Source: an uncultured Sutterellaceae bacterium
GTDB lineage: Bacteria > Pseudomonadota > Gammaproteobacteria > Burkholderiales > Burkholderiaceae_F
NCBI GenBank assembly: GCA_902797695.1
Contig: CADBTW010000055.1
Span: 1-36,703, forward strand
DNA: 36,703 nucleotides
Direction of reading: 5' to 3'
A program made the position numbers and the translations under genes. How positions within the stretch are numbered: position 1 is the first letter of the stretch; every line of letters begins with the position of its first letter. Below, one piece after another: positions 15,046 to 23,402 of the stretch. The notes beneath the pieces were generated by a model, which worked only from the letters and a program-made list of their open reading frames with translations, had not been told where the DNA came from and did no database searches.

Positions 15046-16350
15046 TCAGGCGCCCTTCCAGTGGCGGGACGCGCTTCCCGAAGCCGGGGAGAGGAGGGCG
15101 AGGAGGTCGTCTGGAAGGTCGATTGATCCGGGGCTGAGGGCGATGCCGTAGACGCAGTCGTCCTTCTGGCCCGAGGACGCGATCCTGTAGGGTTCGGCCC
15201 GTCGGTGCGTGACGTCCGGGACCGCGCCCGAAAGGTCCTCTTCGAGCCTTGAGTTGAACCGGTTCCGGAGGCTTGAGAGCTTCGACTGGAAGCTTCCCGC
15301 GACCCGGGTTTCCGACTTCCGTTCGTCCTCCGTGAGAGCCCCGAGGAATTCCCGGCACCAGCGGTCCTTTCCGAGGCCCGCGCGGGATGAGAGCCTCCGG
15401 AGGATCGCCCTCCCGCGGTCGCGGGTCACGCCGACATACTGCTTCCAGGCGCTCTCGGCGCTCTTCGGCGAGAGGAACTCTTCAAGCACCTGCACGAACT
15501 GGAGCCGCTCGAGGAGGAAGTCCTCGAGCGCGATCCCGCCAAACGACACCGGAGTCGGCCGCCCGAGCTTTGCCCTGAGAAGCAGCCAGGCGTAGAGCCC
15601 GAGCGCCCGTTTTTCTGGCTTCACGGCGACCCCTTCAGCTTTCAGGCAAAGCCTCCCCGCACGGTCACGGAAGAGCGAAGCCTTCGGCGGGTTCGTGATC
15701 CGCTCCTCGCTTGCCGCGACGATCTCGCTGAACCGGTGACGCTCGTCGAGAAGGGGCGCGGGGAGAATAGGCCTGAGCCTCAGGAAGGGAATCTCGCCGA
15801 GGCTCACTGCCCCGGGGTTCTCTTCGAGTTCTTCAGGCGTCGGGTAGGGGTGGGTGTCCGAATGCGTTTCGTCAAGCGAGAGGACATGCGAGATCCTGTC
15901 CTGGTCCCGCCCGTAGAACGTCATCGCGGCGCCGAGAAGGAGCCCCATGCTCTTCCGGCCGCCGACGATCGAGACGTGCAGCGATGATTTTGGGTCGGAG
16001 CAGAACCGTCGGACGAGTTCCGTAATGAAGTCCGCCGCGAGTGCGCTCTCTTCGTTCGTCCTGATGTCCCCGATTTCCCGACCGTCCCGACCCGCGATCA
16101 CGTGTATGTGGTCGTCGCCGAACTCCGCTGCGTTGAGCCCGTAGTCACGATAGAAACGCCCGAGGATTCCCGCGCCGGGCACGAGGAAGGCCGCCCTCGC
16201 GCACTCGGCACCTCTCCCCGTCGTCACGACGTGGATCTCGGTCGGCATTTCGTCCGGGAGTTCCTTCCGGATCGCGGCGAGCGTCACGGTAAGGAGGGCG
16301 GGGGTCGTCCCGAGGGCGACGAGCAGGACTCGGCGGGGGAAGTTCGGCAT
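15046..16350 (-). CDS. CRISPR-associated NE0113-family CARF-domain protein, without CRISPR locus
   Basis: The product is 434 residues. The N-terminal ~230 residues match the cas_NE0113 family (Pfam/TIGR family named for a Nitrosomonas protein). Landmarks are RVLLVALGTTPALLTVTLAA (7-26), PTEIHVVTT (36-44), DDHIHVI, and the diagnostic SIVGGRKSMG (127-136), followed by ISHVLSLDETH. This is a CARF/Rossmann fold that in type III CRISPR systems binds cyclic oligoadenylate; the GGRKSM loop is the ligand or ring-nuclease site. The C-terminal ~200 residues contain a possible winged-helix (CLKAEGVAVKPEKRALGLYAWLLL) and an uncharacterised basic region. No cas gene or repeat array is visible. Ribosome binding before ATG 16350 is weak (GAAGAA). 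Confidence 0.82.
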   Translation of the reverse strand: MPNFPRRVLLVALGTTPALLTVTLAAIRKELPDEMPTEIHVVTTGRGAECARAAFLVPGAGILGRFYRDYGLNAAEFGDDHIHVIAGRDGREIGDIRTNEESALAADFITELVRRFCSDPKSSLHVSIVGGRKSMGLLLGAAMTFYGRDQDRISHVLSLDETHSDTHPYPTPEELEENPGAVSLGEIPFLRLRPILPAPLLDERHRFSEIVAASEERITNPPKASLFRDRAGRLCLKAEGVAVKPEKRALGLYAWLLLRAKLGRPTPVSFGGIALEDFLLERLQFVQVLEEFLSPKSAESAWKQYVGVTRDRGRAILRRLSSRAGLGKDRWCREFLGALTEDERKSETRVAGSFQSKLSSLRNRFNSRLEEDLSGAVPDVTHRRAEPYRIASSGQKDDCVYGIALSPGSIDLPDDLLALLSPASGSASRHWKGA

Positions 16351-16610
16351 TTCTTCAGAGGAGAGAGGAGGGTCCGAAGGGAAATATAGCCTCTTCGTGA
16401 TTCGGAAGCCGGAACGGCAGGCGAGGATTCGGCGGACCCAGGGGCGGGCAGTTTTCCAAAACGCGGCCTTCAGCCTCCGGAAGGCCGTTTAATGCAATTT
16501 TTGGGGATCTTCCGGCATTTTCCGGCACAGGCCGGATGGGAAGATTTCAACCAAGGAAAACACCTTTCGGATGCGGCAGTTCGGAAGGAGCGGAACTGGA
16601 GAAACCCCAA
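16351..16610. other. Divergent intergenic region between CARF gene and hydrolase gene
   Basis: This 260-bp gap holds the promoters of two divergent genes. TCCGGC (16521-16526) and GCCGGA (16531-16536) form a short hairpin in the leader of the hydrolase gene. The TTTAATGCAATTTTTGG tract at about 16488-16504 is the only AT-rich stretch and is the best promoter candidate. No further coding sequence is supported. Confidence 0.4.
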
Positions 16611-17687
16611 ATGAAGAAAAACACATTTGTTTTGTTAGGAGCCATGATGGCAATGATGAGTGCAGCAGGCCAGGCGCAGGCCTATGGCGAAGAAGGACCC
16701 ACGCTCGTTCGCAACAGCCTCGGTCTCGTCTACGAGCAGGCGATTGAGCGGAACGTTCCCGGGAAGGTGAAAATCCAGAAGGTGAGCTACACGGTTGACG
16801 GCCTCAAGGCGGTCGCGAACGTCTACACCCCCGCGGGCTACAAGAAGGACGGGAGCTACGCCGCGATCGTGGTCGCGCACCCGAACGGCGGGAGCAAGGA
16901 CCAGGTGGCAGGGCTCTTCGCGCAGCGGCTCGCCGAGGCGGGCTACGTCACCCTCGCCTTCGACGCGCGCTACAACGGCGAGAGCGCGGGCGAACCCCGC
17001 TTCACCGACAAGCCCGCGAACCGGATGGGCGACATCATGGGGGCCGTCGACTTCCTCCAGCAGTTCCCCGGCGTTGACCGCGAGCGGATCGGCGCCTTCG
17101 GCATCTGCGGGGGCGGCGGATACACCTTCGCGACGGCCGCGACCGACAAGCGCATCAAGGCCGCCGCGACGCTCAGCCTCTTCAACACCGGCGACGTCCG
17201 CAGGAACGGCTACATGCGCACGCAGACCGCGACCATCGCGAAGCGCCAGCTCGAGGCCTCTCTCGCCCGCCAGGAGGAAGCCGCGGGCGGGAAGCCCGAG
17301 GTGCTCGGGTTCGCCGACATGACGCCCGAGCAGGCGAGGAAGCTGAAGGTCGACCTCTACCGCGAGGGCTACTTCTACTACGCCGTCACCCACAAGACCC
17401 CGAACGGCTCCGGCAACTACCTGAAGAGCTCGCTCATGGACCTGATGGCCTGGGACGCCACCGACCACGCGGACCTGATCGACCAGCCGCTGCTCGTCAT
17501 GGCGGGGTCGAAGGCTGACAGCCGCTACATGTCAGAGGAGGCGTTCGCAAAGGCCAGTGGAACGATCGACAAGGAGCTCTTCCTCATCCCGGGCGCGACG
17601 CACATCCAGACCTACTTCGTGAAGAAATACACCGACCAGAAGGTCTCGAAGCTCGTGGAGTTCTTCGGGAAGCACCTGAAGAAGTAA
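16611..17687 (+). CDS. Exported alpha/beta hydrolase with Cys nucleophile
   Basis: The 358-residue protein has a Sec signal peptide (cleavage near AQA-24) and an alpha/beta-hydrolase fold. The oxyanion region is VVAHPNGGSKDQ, and GFAGYV-like and FDARYNGES segments are followed by the nucleophile elbow FGICGGGGYTF. Cys166 takes the place of the usual Ser, as in dienelactone hydrolases. The acid is likely the Asp in VMAGSKADS and the base the His in IPGATHIQTY. The frame extends to 16536, but ATG 16611 has GGAG nine bases upstream and opens the signal peptide. A periplasmic esterase or lactonase role is inferred. The downstream CMD-cupin gene (98 bp) may be co-transcribed. Confidence 0.8.
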   Translation: MKKNTFVLLGAMMAMMSAAGQAQAYGEEGPTLVRNSLGLVYEQAIERNVPGKVKIQKVSYTVDGLKAVANVYTPAGYKKDGSYAAIVVAHPNGGSKDQVAGLFAQRLAEAGYVTLAFDARYNGESAGEPRFTDKPANRMGDIMGAVDFLQQFPGVDRERIGAFGICGGGGYTFATAATDKRIKAAATLSLFNTGDVRRNGYMRTQTATIAKRQLEASLARQEEAAGGKPEVLGFADMTPEQARKLKVDLYREGYFYYAVTHKTPNGSGNYLKSSLMDLMAWDATDHADLIDQPLLVMAGSKADSRYMSEEAFAKASGTIDKELFLIPGATHIQTYFVKKYTDQKVSKLVEFFGKHLKK

Positions 17688-17706
17688 GTTCCACTTCACC
17701 CCAACG

Positions 17707-17733
17707 GCTGCCGCCGCGCCTCTTCGCGGCAGC
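17707..17733. other. Intergenic hairpin without T run
   Basis: GCTGCCGC (17707-17714) and GCGGCAGC (17726-17733) form an 8-bp GC stem between the hydrolase and CMD-cupin genes. No T run follows, so it more likely stabilises or partly attenuates the transcript than terminates it. Confidence 0.45.
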
Positions 17734-17785
17734 TGCCGGAAAGACACGAACACCCTGGCTTCGCAACCGACCATAAGGGACGACC

Positions 17786-18610
17786 ATGAAAAAATCAGTC
17801 CTCGGGCTCCTCGCGCTGCTCTGCCTTTCCCTCAGCGTGCAGGCACAAAACCCAATGAACACAAAGGAACCCATCCGCCAGACCGCCGGCCACAAGGCGC
17901 TCGGGAACTTCGCGCCGGAGTTCGCCCATCTGAACGACGACGTGCTCTTCGGCGAAGTGTGGAACCGGCAGGACGAGCTCTCGCTCCACGACCGGTCGCT
18001 CGTCACCGTGATCAGCCTCATGTCGCAGGGGCTCACGACCGACATCTCCTTCCGCCACCACCTCGAGAACGCGAAGGCGCACGGCGTGTCGCGCGAGGAG
18101 ATGGCCGAGGTGGTCACCCACGCCGCGTTCTACATGGGCTGGCCGAAGGCGTGGGCCACGTTCCGCGCCGCGAAGGAGATCTGGCCCGAGGGCCAGGCGC
18201 TCACGCGGGAAGAGTTCCAGATGTCGACTCCGTACCCGGTGGGCGAGCCGAACAAGCTCACGCAGTACTTCTCCGGGAAGAGCTACCTCGCGCCGATGGA
18301 CCGCGCGAAGGGCGGTCCGACGAACGTCACCTTCGAGCCCGGCGCCCGCAACAACTGGCACATCCACCACAAGTCGGTGCAGGTTCTCGTCTGCGTCGCG
18401 GGCCGGGGCTGGTACCAGGAGTGGGGGAAGCCCGCCGTCGAGATGAGGCCGGGCACCGTGATCGCGATTCCGGCTGAGACCAAGCACTGGCACGGCGCCG
18501 CGCGGGACTCGTGGTTCCAGCACCTCGCCTACATGACGAAGGCGGAAGAGGGCGCCGCGAACGAGTGGCTTGAGCCGCTCGCAGACTCCGAATACGCAAA
18601 GCTGAAATAA
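17786..18610 (+). CDS. Exported carboxymuconolactone decarboxylase-cupin fusion protein
   Basis: The product is 274 residues. A Sec signal peptide (to about AQA-21) precedes a CMD/AhpD-like helical domain (LFGEVWNRQDELSLHDRSLVT, then a helix with DISFRHHLENAKAHG, and EMAEVVTHAAFYMGWPKA). A C-terminal cupin (about residues 165-250) follows, with metal-ligand pattern WHIHHKSVQ...PAETKHWHGA. The CMD domain lacks the CxxC of AhpD peroxidase-type proteins, so redox activity is unlikely. This architecture is widespread and annotated as carboxymuconolactone decarboxylase family; the real substrate is unknown. AGGGA lies before ATG 17786. It follows the exported hydrolase gene and may act on its product. 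Confidence 0.83.
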   Translation: MKKSVLGLLALLCLSLSVQAQNPMNTKEPIRQTAGHKALGNFAPEFAHLNDDVLFGEVWNRQDELSLHDRSLVTVISLMSQGLTTDISFRHHLENAKAHGVSREEMAEVVTHAAFYMGWPKAWATFRAAKEIWPEGQALTREEFQMSTPYPVGEPNKLTQYFSGKSYLAPMDRAKGGPTNVTFEPGARNNWHIHHKSVQVLVCVAGRGWYQEWGKPAVEMRPGTVIAIPAETKHWHGAARDSWFQHLAYMTKAEEGAANEWLEPLADSEYAKLK

Positions 18611-18693
18611 GGCCCCGGCATCCGTGCCGGAAGCGTCCGGGATTCGGGATGCGGGCTCGTTTCCCCGGGAGTCCGACTTCCCGAACTTTACCT

Positions 18694-20088
18694 TCAGGAA
18701 TCGCCGTCGCCCGAACGCGGCTTCACCACCCACTTCCCGCTCGCACGGGCCCCCTCGTGCAGGAGGACACCGTCCGCGCGAAGCTTCCTGATCCAGTAGC
18801 CGACCTTCGCCTCTGTGAGGCCGAGCGTGGCCGCGAGCTTTTTCCTCGTGAGGAGCGGGTCCTCGCGGAACATGGAGAGGATCCGCGATTCCGGCGTTTC
18901 CCTCGACATTCCCCCCGGCTCTCCCTTCCTGAAGATCTCGACCCTGAAGTTCTGGCCGATCTCGGAAAGCTGCGGGTCGCGAAGCCCGTAGCGCCGGCAT
19001 TCCTCGAAGAGCCTCGGGATGCCGGACCCGAAGGCCTCGATGATCCGCATGTACTGGAAGGCGTTCGCGATGGCCTTGTTCCGAAGCGTGGAGCAGCCCC
19101 GCTTGAGGTCCTCGATCGTCGCGCCCCCGATCAGCATGCCGGGAGAGGTGACCTCAAGCCTGTCGTCATAGAGGAACACCTGCACCTTTCCCGGAACCAC
19201 GAAGGAACGGTGCACCACCGCGTTGCTGATCAGCTCCCGGACGCCTTCGGGCGGCATCTCATAGCGTTCCCCGCTCGTCGTCCCGCGGATCGACATCCCG
19301 ACCCGGAGGTTCCGGAGAACGAACGCGTACGCCTCGTCGATCTGCTCCTGAAGCGGCCCCGAATACTCGCGCTTGTCGAGGAAAAGGGACCTCGTGCGCC
19401 CCTTGAAGACCGCGCACTGGATCGCGGAATCCCCGGGGCCGTCCCCGGTGAGGAGCGAGAAGCCGTTTGTCGGGATGAGCTTCCCCGCGCGGCGGATGAG
19501 CAGTCCCCAGGAGACGAGGTTCTTCTCCCCGGCCGCCCGGATGAGCTTCCTTTCCTCTTCGCTTCCCGCGTGATCCACCGCGTACCGGTACATCGTGCGG
19601 CAGAGCGCCTCGGCCTGCGCCCGTGCCACGGCTGCGCCCGGGACCGGGAGGCTGTCGAAACCGATCCTCGAGCCCTGGAGCTCGAGCTCCTTCACGATCG
19701 GGGCGTCGGCGTGCCGGGTAGTTCCTGCCACCCGGAAGTAGGTGCCGTCTTCCTTTCCTTCGCTCTTCAGGAAATAGGGCCTGCGGCTACCTGCCGACAC
19801 CCTCAGCACTACGAGCTGCTTCCCAGAGCGTTCCTTGAACTGGATCGTGAAGTCCGGGACTGGCTCAACGCTGTCGCAGATCGCGTTCGCGATGGCGTCG
19901 GCAGACTTCAGGACCGTCCCGGGGTCGAGTCCGGCGACCGTACCTGTCCCGGGCTCGATGCCGAATATGATGACGCCGCCCGCGCCGTTCGCAAAGGCGG
20001 CTGCGGTCTTCGTGTACTGCCGGCTGTCGGAAGGGACCTCCTTCCTGCATTCGATTTCCCCGCCTTCATTTCCCATGTCCGCCTGCAT
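18694..20088 (-). CDS. AlbA_2-domain (Schlafen-like) putative DNA-binding protein with HATPase_c_4 region
   Basis: The 464-residue protein starts with an AlbA_2 domain (EIECRKEVPSD...TKTAAAFANGAGGVIIFGI, residues ~11-45). A central ATPase-like region of the HATPase_c_4 type has VRELISNAVVHRSF at about residue 280-293, with the N-box Asn and following His intact, and LEVTSPGML. It ends in a winged helix-turn-helix (LTRKKLAATLGLTEAKVGYW). Proteins of this architecture are usually annotated as ATP-binding or transcriptional regulators; function is mostly untested. ATG 20088 has GGAGG eight bases upstream, so the longer frame back to 20175 is not used. It is divergent from a second AlbA_2 gene (20538) across an AT-rich gap. 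Confidence 0.85.
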   Translation of the reverse strand: MQADMGNEGGEIECRKEVPSDSRQYTKTAAAFANGAGGVIIFGIEPGTGTVAGLDPGTVLKSADAIANAICDSVEPVPDFTIQFKERSGKQLVVLRVSAGSRRPYFLKSEGKEDGTYFRVAGTTRHADAPIVKELELQGSRIGFDSLPVPGAAVARAQAEALCRTMYRYAVDHAGSEEERKLIRAAGEKNLVSWGLLIRRAGKLIPTNGFSLLTGDGPGDSAIQCAVFKGRTRSLFLDKREYSGPLQEQIDEAYAFVLRNLRVGMSIRGTTSGERYEMPPEGVRELISNAVVHRSFVVPGKVQVFLYDDRLEVTSPGMLIGGATIEDLKRGCSTLRNKAIANAFQYMRIIEAFGSGIPRLFEECRRYGLRDPQLSEIGQNFRVEIFRKGEPGGMSRETPESRILSMFREDPLLTRKKLAATLGLTEAKVGYWIRKLRADGVLLHEGARASGKWVVKPRSGDGDS

Positions 20089-20537
20089 TCGCGTGCCTCC
20101 ATCCAGAACCCCGGGTTCCCGATGCGCTTTCCTTTCTTTCCGAGCATTCCACTGATGCTGCAGAGAAAGACACAAATCCTTGTTTGGAAAGTACCGGATG
20201 TTTCAAGGGATTTTATTGCCGTTTGGACTCTTTCAGGTCCGGGTCAAACAAATAAAAATATTAACTTCAATTAGTTATGTTATTTGTGCGTATTTTTCTA
20301 CATTCGTTCTTTTTCTGTTTTCATGACACAAACGATTAAAAAGCAACAGATATTATTGGCTAAATTTTCTGCAAGTAACAAAAAGGGGGGTGAAGTCAGG
20401 CTGTCGGGTCAGCAGCGGCAATGGTCCGTTTCTGATTACCTATTCTGGAAACGCGGTTGATTTTCCAAATTCCAGGGAATCCGGAATTCACCGAAAGTGT
20501 TTTCAATGAAATAATTTTTCCCGAGAAACGGCTTTCA
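20089..20537. other. AT-rich divergent promoter region between two AlbA_2 genes
   Basis: The 449-bp gap is strikingly AT-rich from about 20200 to 20390 compared with its GC-rich surroundings. An imperfect dyad (GTTTGGAC ... GTCC ... CAAAC, about 20220-20250) is the clearest symmetric element. No gene is supported here. It probably holds both promoters and an operator. The low GC is a sign of acquisition by transfer or of a nucleoid-protein target. Confidence 0.45.
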
Positions 20538-21833
20538 ATGAAAATCACGCGGCTGGAAAGAGAGAAAACGGAGTTTGTGATGAGGAAAGCCACCGACCTG
20601 GAATTCTGTGAAAAAGTCACCCGGGCGTTTCCCAGGACGGTGAGCGCCTTCGCGAACTGCGACGGCGGCCGGATCGTCTTCGGCGTGACGGAAGAGGGGA
20701 CGGCAGTGGGCTTCGCAGATCCCGGGACGGCATGCCTTGAGATCGAAGACCTGATCCGGGGTTTGATCGTGCCGATCCCTGAGTTCAGGCTCGCCGTGAA
20801 CGACACCCTGAAGACCGTGACGCTCGCGGTTTTTCCCTGCCCCGTCCCGCCTTGCCTTTACGAAGGGAAGGCCTATGTGAGAAAGGGCCTGGAGACCATA
20901 CCGGCCGACCGGACGGAATTGAATCGCCTGGAACTGAAAGGGCGGGGCCTCACGTATGACGAGCTTCCTTCCAGAAGGCAGAAACTTTCCTTTGAGATCC
21001 TCGGGAAATGGCTGGAAGAGCGGGCGGGCCTTAAGTTCTCCCGGGTAGTCGCGGAAGCGCTCCAGCTCCGTTCGCGCGAATCCGGATACGTTAACGCCGC
21101 CGAGATCGTTGCTGACAAGAGCGGGCGGCGCATTGCCAATTGCACGCGGTTCATCGGGAACGACGGGAGCCGGATCGGGGAGCGGCAGGCCTTTGCGAAT
21201 GTCTCGGTTCTCGCTGCGTTTGACGGGCTCGTCGAAATGTTCCGCCGGTACTATGCAGAGGAAGTGATCGAGGGAAGCAGGAGGAGGAAGAGGGAAAGGC
21301 TTCCGGAAGAGGCCTTCCGCGCGGCGCTCTCGGACGCCCTCGTCCTCAGGGCCTGGGACGTGGACTCGCCTGTCACGGTCCGGATGTTCGGGGACCGGAT
21401 CGAAATCGAGTCCCCAGGGGGCTTCACGTCGGAGCCTGAGCGGAAAATCTGGCTTCTCGGAGGCCTTGTCGGGACGCGGAACAAGGTGCTCGCCGCGCTT
21501 TTCTTCCGGCTCGGGCTCCTGGCTTTGCAAGGTTCAGGGGTCAGACGGATCAGAAGGCTCTACCAAACCGCGCCCGTCAAGCCCCGGTTCGAAGCCTTCG
21601 AACGGGCGGTGAGGATCACGCTTCCCGTGGTGACAGGGAACTCGTCAGGGCTCTCCGACACTGAAGCCGCCGTCCTCGCGTATCTCGGGAGGAGGGCGCT
21701 CGGGCGCCGCGAAGTCGCGGAGATGACGGGACTCACCGACAACCAGGTGGTCTACCTCCTCCGGAAACTCGTGAGGAGGAGGCTCGTTACGAAGACCGGG
21801 GCCGGCCGAAGCACGCGGTATTCGCGCGTCTGA
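20538..21833 (+). CDS. AlbA_2-domain putative regulator with degenerate HATPase region
   Basis: The 431-residue protein has an N-terminal AlbA_2 domain (LEREKTEFVMR..., TVSAFANCDGGRIVFGV at residues ~34-50). The HATPase_c_4-like region follows; where its relatives have the N-box (NA..H), this protein reads RAALSDALVLRAW. Asp replaces Asn and Leu replaces His, so nucleotide binding is doubtful. A winged helix-turn-helix closes the protein (LGRREVAEMTGLTDNQVVYLLRKL). The start ATG 20538 begins the AlbA_2 domain; the frame upstream opens only with a TTG at 20457. Ribosome binding is weak. It is divergent from the 18694-20088 homologue and may co-regulate with it. Confidence 0.83.
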   Translation: MKITRLEREKTEFVMRKATDLEFCEKVTRAFPRTVSAFANCDGGRIVFGVTEEGTAVGFADPGTACLEIEDLIRGLIVPIPEFRLAVNDTLKTVTLAVFPCPVPPCLYEGKAYVRKGLETIPADRTELNRLELKGRGLTYDELPSRRQKLSFEILGKWLEERAGLKFSRVVAEALQLRSRESGYVNAAEIVADKSGRRIANCTRFIGNDGSRIGERQAFANVSVLAAFDGLVEMFRRYYAEEVIEGSRRRKRERLPEEAFRAALSDALVLRAWDVDSPVTVRMFGDRIEIESPGGFTSEPERKIWLLGGLVGTRNKVLAALFFRLGLLALQGSGVRRIRRLYQTAPVKPRFEAFERAVRITLPVVTGNSSGLSDTEAAVLAYLGRRALGRREVAEMTGLTDNQVVYLLRKLVRRRLVTKTGAGRSTRYSRV

Positions 21834-21899
21834 CGGATCGGACCCCCGCCTATTCACCCATTCCAACCGCACGGGGCTCCGCCCAGCGGCGTTTCCACT

Positions 21900-21938
21900 A
21901 AAAAAACAAAGGCCCTCCAGGCGTTCGCCTGAGGGGCC
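21900..21938 (-). terminator. Rho-independent terminator of the argininosuccinate-lyase-like gene
   Basis: On the minus strand a long GC stem (GGCCCCTCAGGCG with CGCCTGGAGGGCC) is followed by TTTGTTTTTTT. It lies 24 bp after the lyase stop. The run of T is on the minus-strand side only. Confidence 0.85.
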
Positions 21939-21962
21939 AGGTTCAGGGATTCAAGCCGCCAA

Positions 21963-23402
21963 TCAGAGGAACTTCCTGAAATCCTCGTCAAGCTTCGCGA
22001 GGGCGCCGTCCACCTTCCGGACGAGCCCCGCGCGCCAGGCTTCGAAGTTCCGGTTCAGCTCCTGCTGGCGGGCAAGCTGCCGCTCCATCTCCTCGGGCTG
22101 CGGGCCGCCCTCCACCGCCCGGCGGTTCACGATCGCGCGCGGGTTCAGGATCTCGCGGAACTCCTCCTTGCTGAACGGGAGCTCCATTTCGTGCCACTCG
22201 TCACGGGTCACCTCCCGGAAGATTTCCTGCATCTTCTCGTACGGGAAGTCGAGGGGAAGGACGTTGTTCGCGCGGGCCCATCCGACCATCTTGCTCGCGA
22301 CATGGTGCCCGACCCGGAACGGCACCCGGTACTCCCGCATCAGGGTGTCGGCGATCTCCTGGCTCGCGGTCCAGTCGCTGTTCAGCTCCTCGAGCGCCCG
22401 CTCGGGGTTCACGCGGAACGCCTTCACGACGCGGGTGAAGTGGCTAAGCATCTTCACCGTGCTCTCGCTCGCGCGCTTCGCGGCCGACTGCGTCTTCGCG
22501 TCCACCATGCCGGGGATGATGTTGTGGGCGCGGATGAGGATCGCGGAAGCGTCCGCGATCGCCTGGCTCGCGAGCCCGCGCGTCTGGATCATGATCCCGG
22601 GGTTCCGCTTTTGCGGCATCGCGGAGGAGACGTAGGTGTTTTCGCCGCCTTCCTGGAGGATGATCCAGGGCCTCGGCTGCGCGTACTGCACCGAGACGTC
22701 CTGGATGATCGTCGCGACGTGGAGCGCGAGGCTCTCGCAGATCTGGGCGAACTCGACCGGGATGTCGACGTTGATCACGAGCGTCCCGTCGAAGCAGTTC
22801 GAGGTGATGTCGGAGAAGCCGAGGCAGGAGGCCATGCGGCGCCGGTTGAGGGGCCAGCTCGTGCCGTTGAGGACCGTGGACCCCATCGGGCAGTGGTCGA
22901 GGCGTCGTGCGAGCTCGGTGAGCCGCTCGCGGTCGCGGTTGAAGCCTTCGAGCATCCCGAGCAGATAGTGGCCGAGGGTGTTCGGCTGCGCCGCGACCCC
23001 GTTCGTGTAGTTCGGGAGGAGGGTGGCCTTATGCTCGAGCGCCATCGCGGTGAGGGCTTCGGCCGCGTCATCCGCCGCCCGCATCACCTCGGCGACGTGG
23101 TCCCGGACCATCGCAATGCGGAAGGTCGAATGCATGTCCTGGGAAGAGCGCCCGGCGTGCAGGATGGTGATCTCGGGGCCCGCCTTCGCGATGAGGAGCG
23201 GCTCGTACTTGATCACCTTCGGCGGGCGCTCGCCTCCGGGCTCGTTTCCCTCGCGGATGACGTCCGAAATCGCCCGGGCGAACTTCGGGGCCTCCTCCTT
23301 CGGGCAAAGCCCCTCGTCCGTGTTGATCACGAGCGTCGCCTTGTTGATCTGGGAGAGCCAGAAGAACTCGTCCCGCTCGGTGCAATTCCTTTCCTCAGCC
23401 AT
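21963..23402 (-). CDS. Argininosuccinate-lyase-like enzyme (fumarase/aspartase superfamily)
   Basis: The product is 479 residues. The superfamily signature SSAMPQKRNPG (259-269) supplies the mobile catalytic Ser loop, and HAGRSSQDM (82-90) and HCPMGSTVLNGT are the usual substrate-binding segments. It is related to ArgH but has a long C-terminal tail rich in charged helices and sits alone, not in an arginine operon. It may therefore cleave another N-substituted succinate (such as EDDS-type compounds) to fumarate, which would feed fumarate-type respiration; that is inference. The start is ATG 23402, with GGGAG eight bases upstream; a GTG one codon earlier (23405) is less likely. A LysR gene lies 272 bp upstream on the same strand. 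Confidence 0.75.
   Translation of the reverse strand: MAEERNCTERDEFFWLSQINKATLVINTDEGLCPKEEAPKFARAISDVIREGNEPGGERPPKVIKYEPLLIAKAGPEITILHAGRSSQDMHSTFRIAMVRDHVAEVMRAADDAAEALTAMALEHKATLLPNYTNGVAAQPNTLGHYLLGMLEGFNRDRERLTELARRLDHCPMGSTVLNGTSWPLNRRRMASCLGFSDITSNCFDGTLVINVDIPVEFAQICESLALHVATIIQDVSVQYAQPRPWIILQEGGENTYVSSAMPQKRNPGIMIQTRGLASQAIADASAILIRAHNIIPGMVDAKTQSAAKRASESTVKMLSHFTRVVKAFRVNPERALEELNSDWTASQEIADTLMREYRVPFRVGHHVASKMVGWARANNVLPLDFPYEKMQEIFREVTRDEWHEMELPFSKEEFREILNPRAIVNRRAVEGGPQPEEMERQLARQQELNRNFEAWRAGLVRKVDGALAKLDEDFRKFL

Noticed and set aside
14918-15358. N-terminal extension of the small gene between CARF and HEPN
   Set aside because: It overlaps the CARF coding region and is Pro/Arg-rich shadow sequence. 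The start at 14917 has a proper ribosome-binding site.
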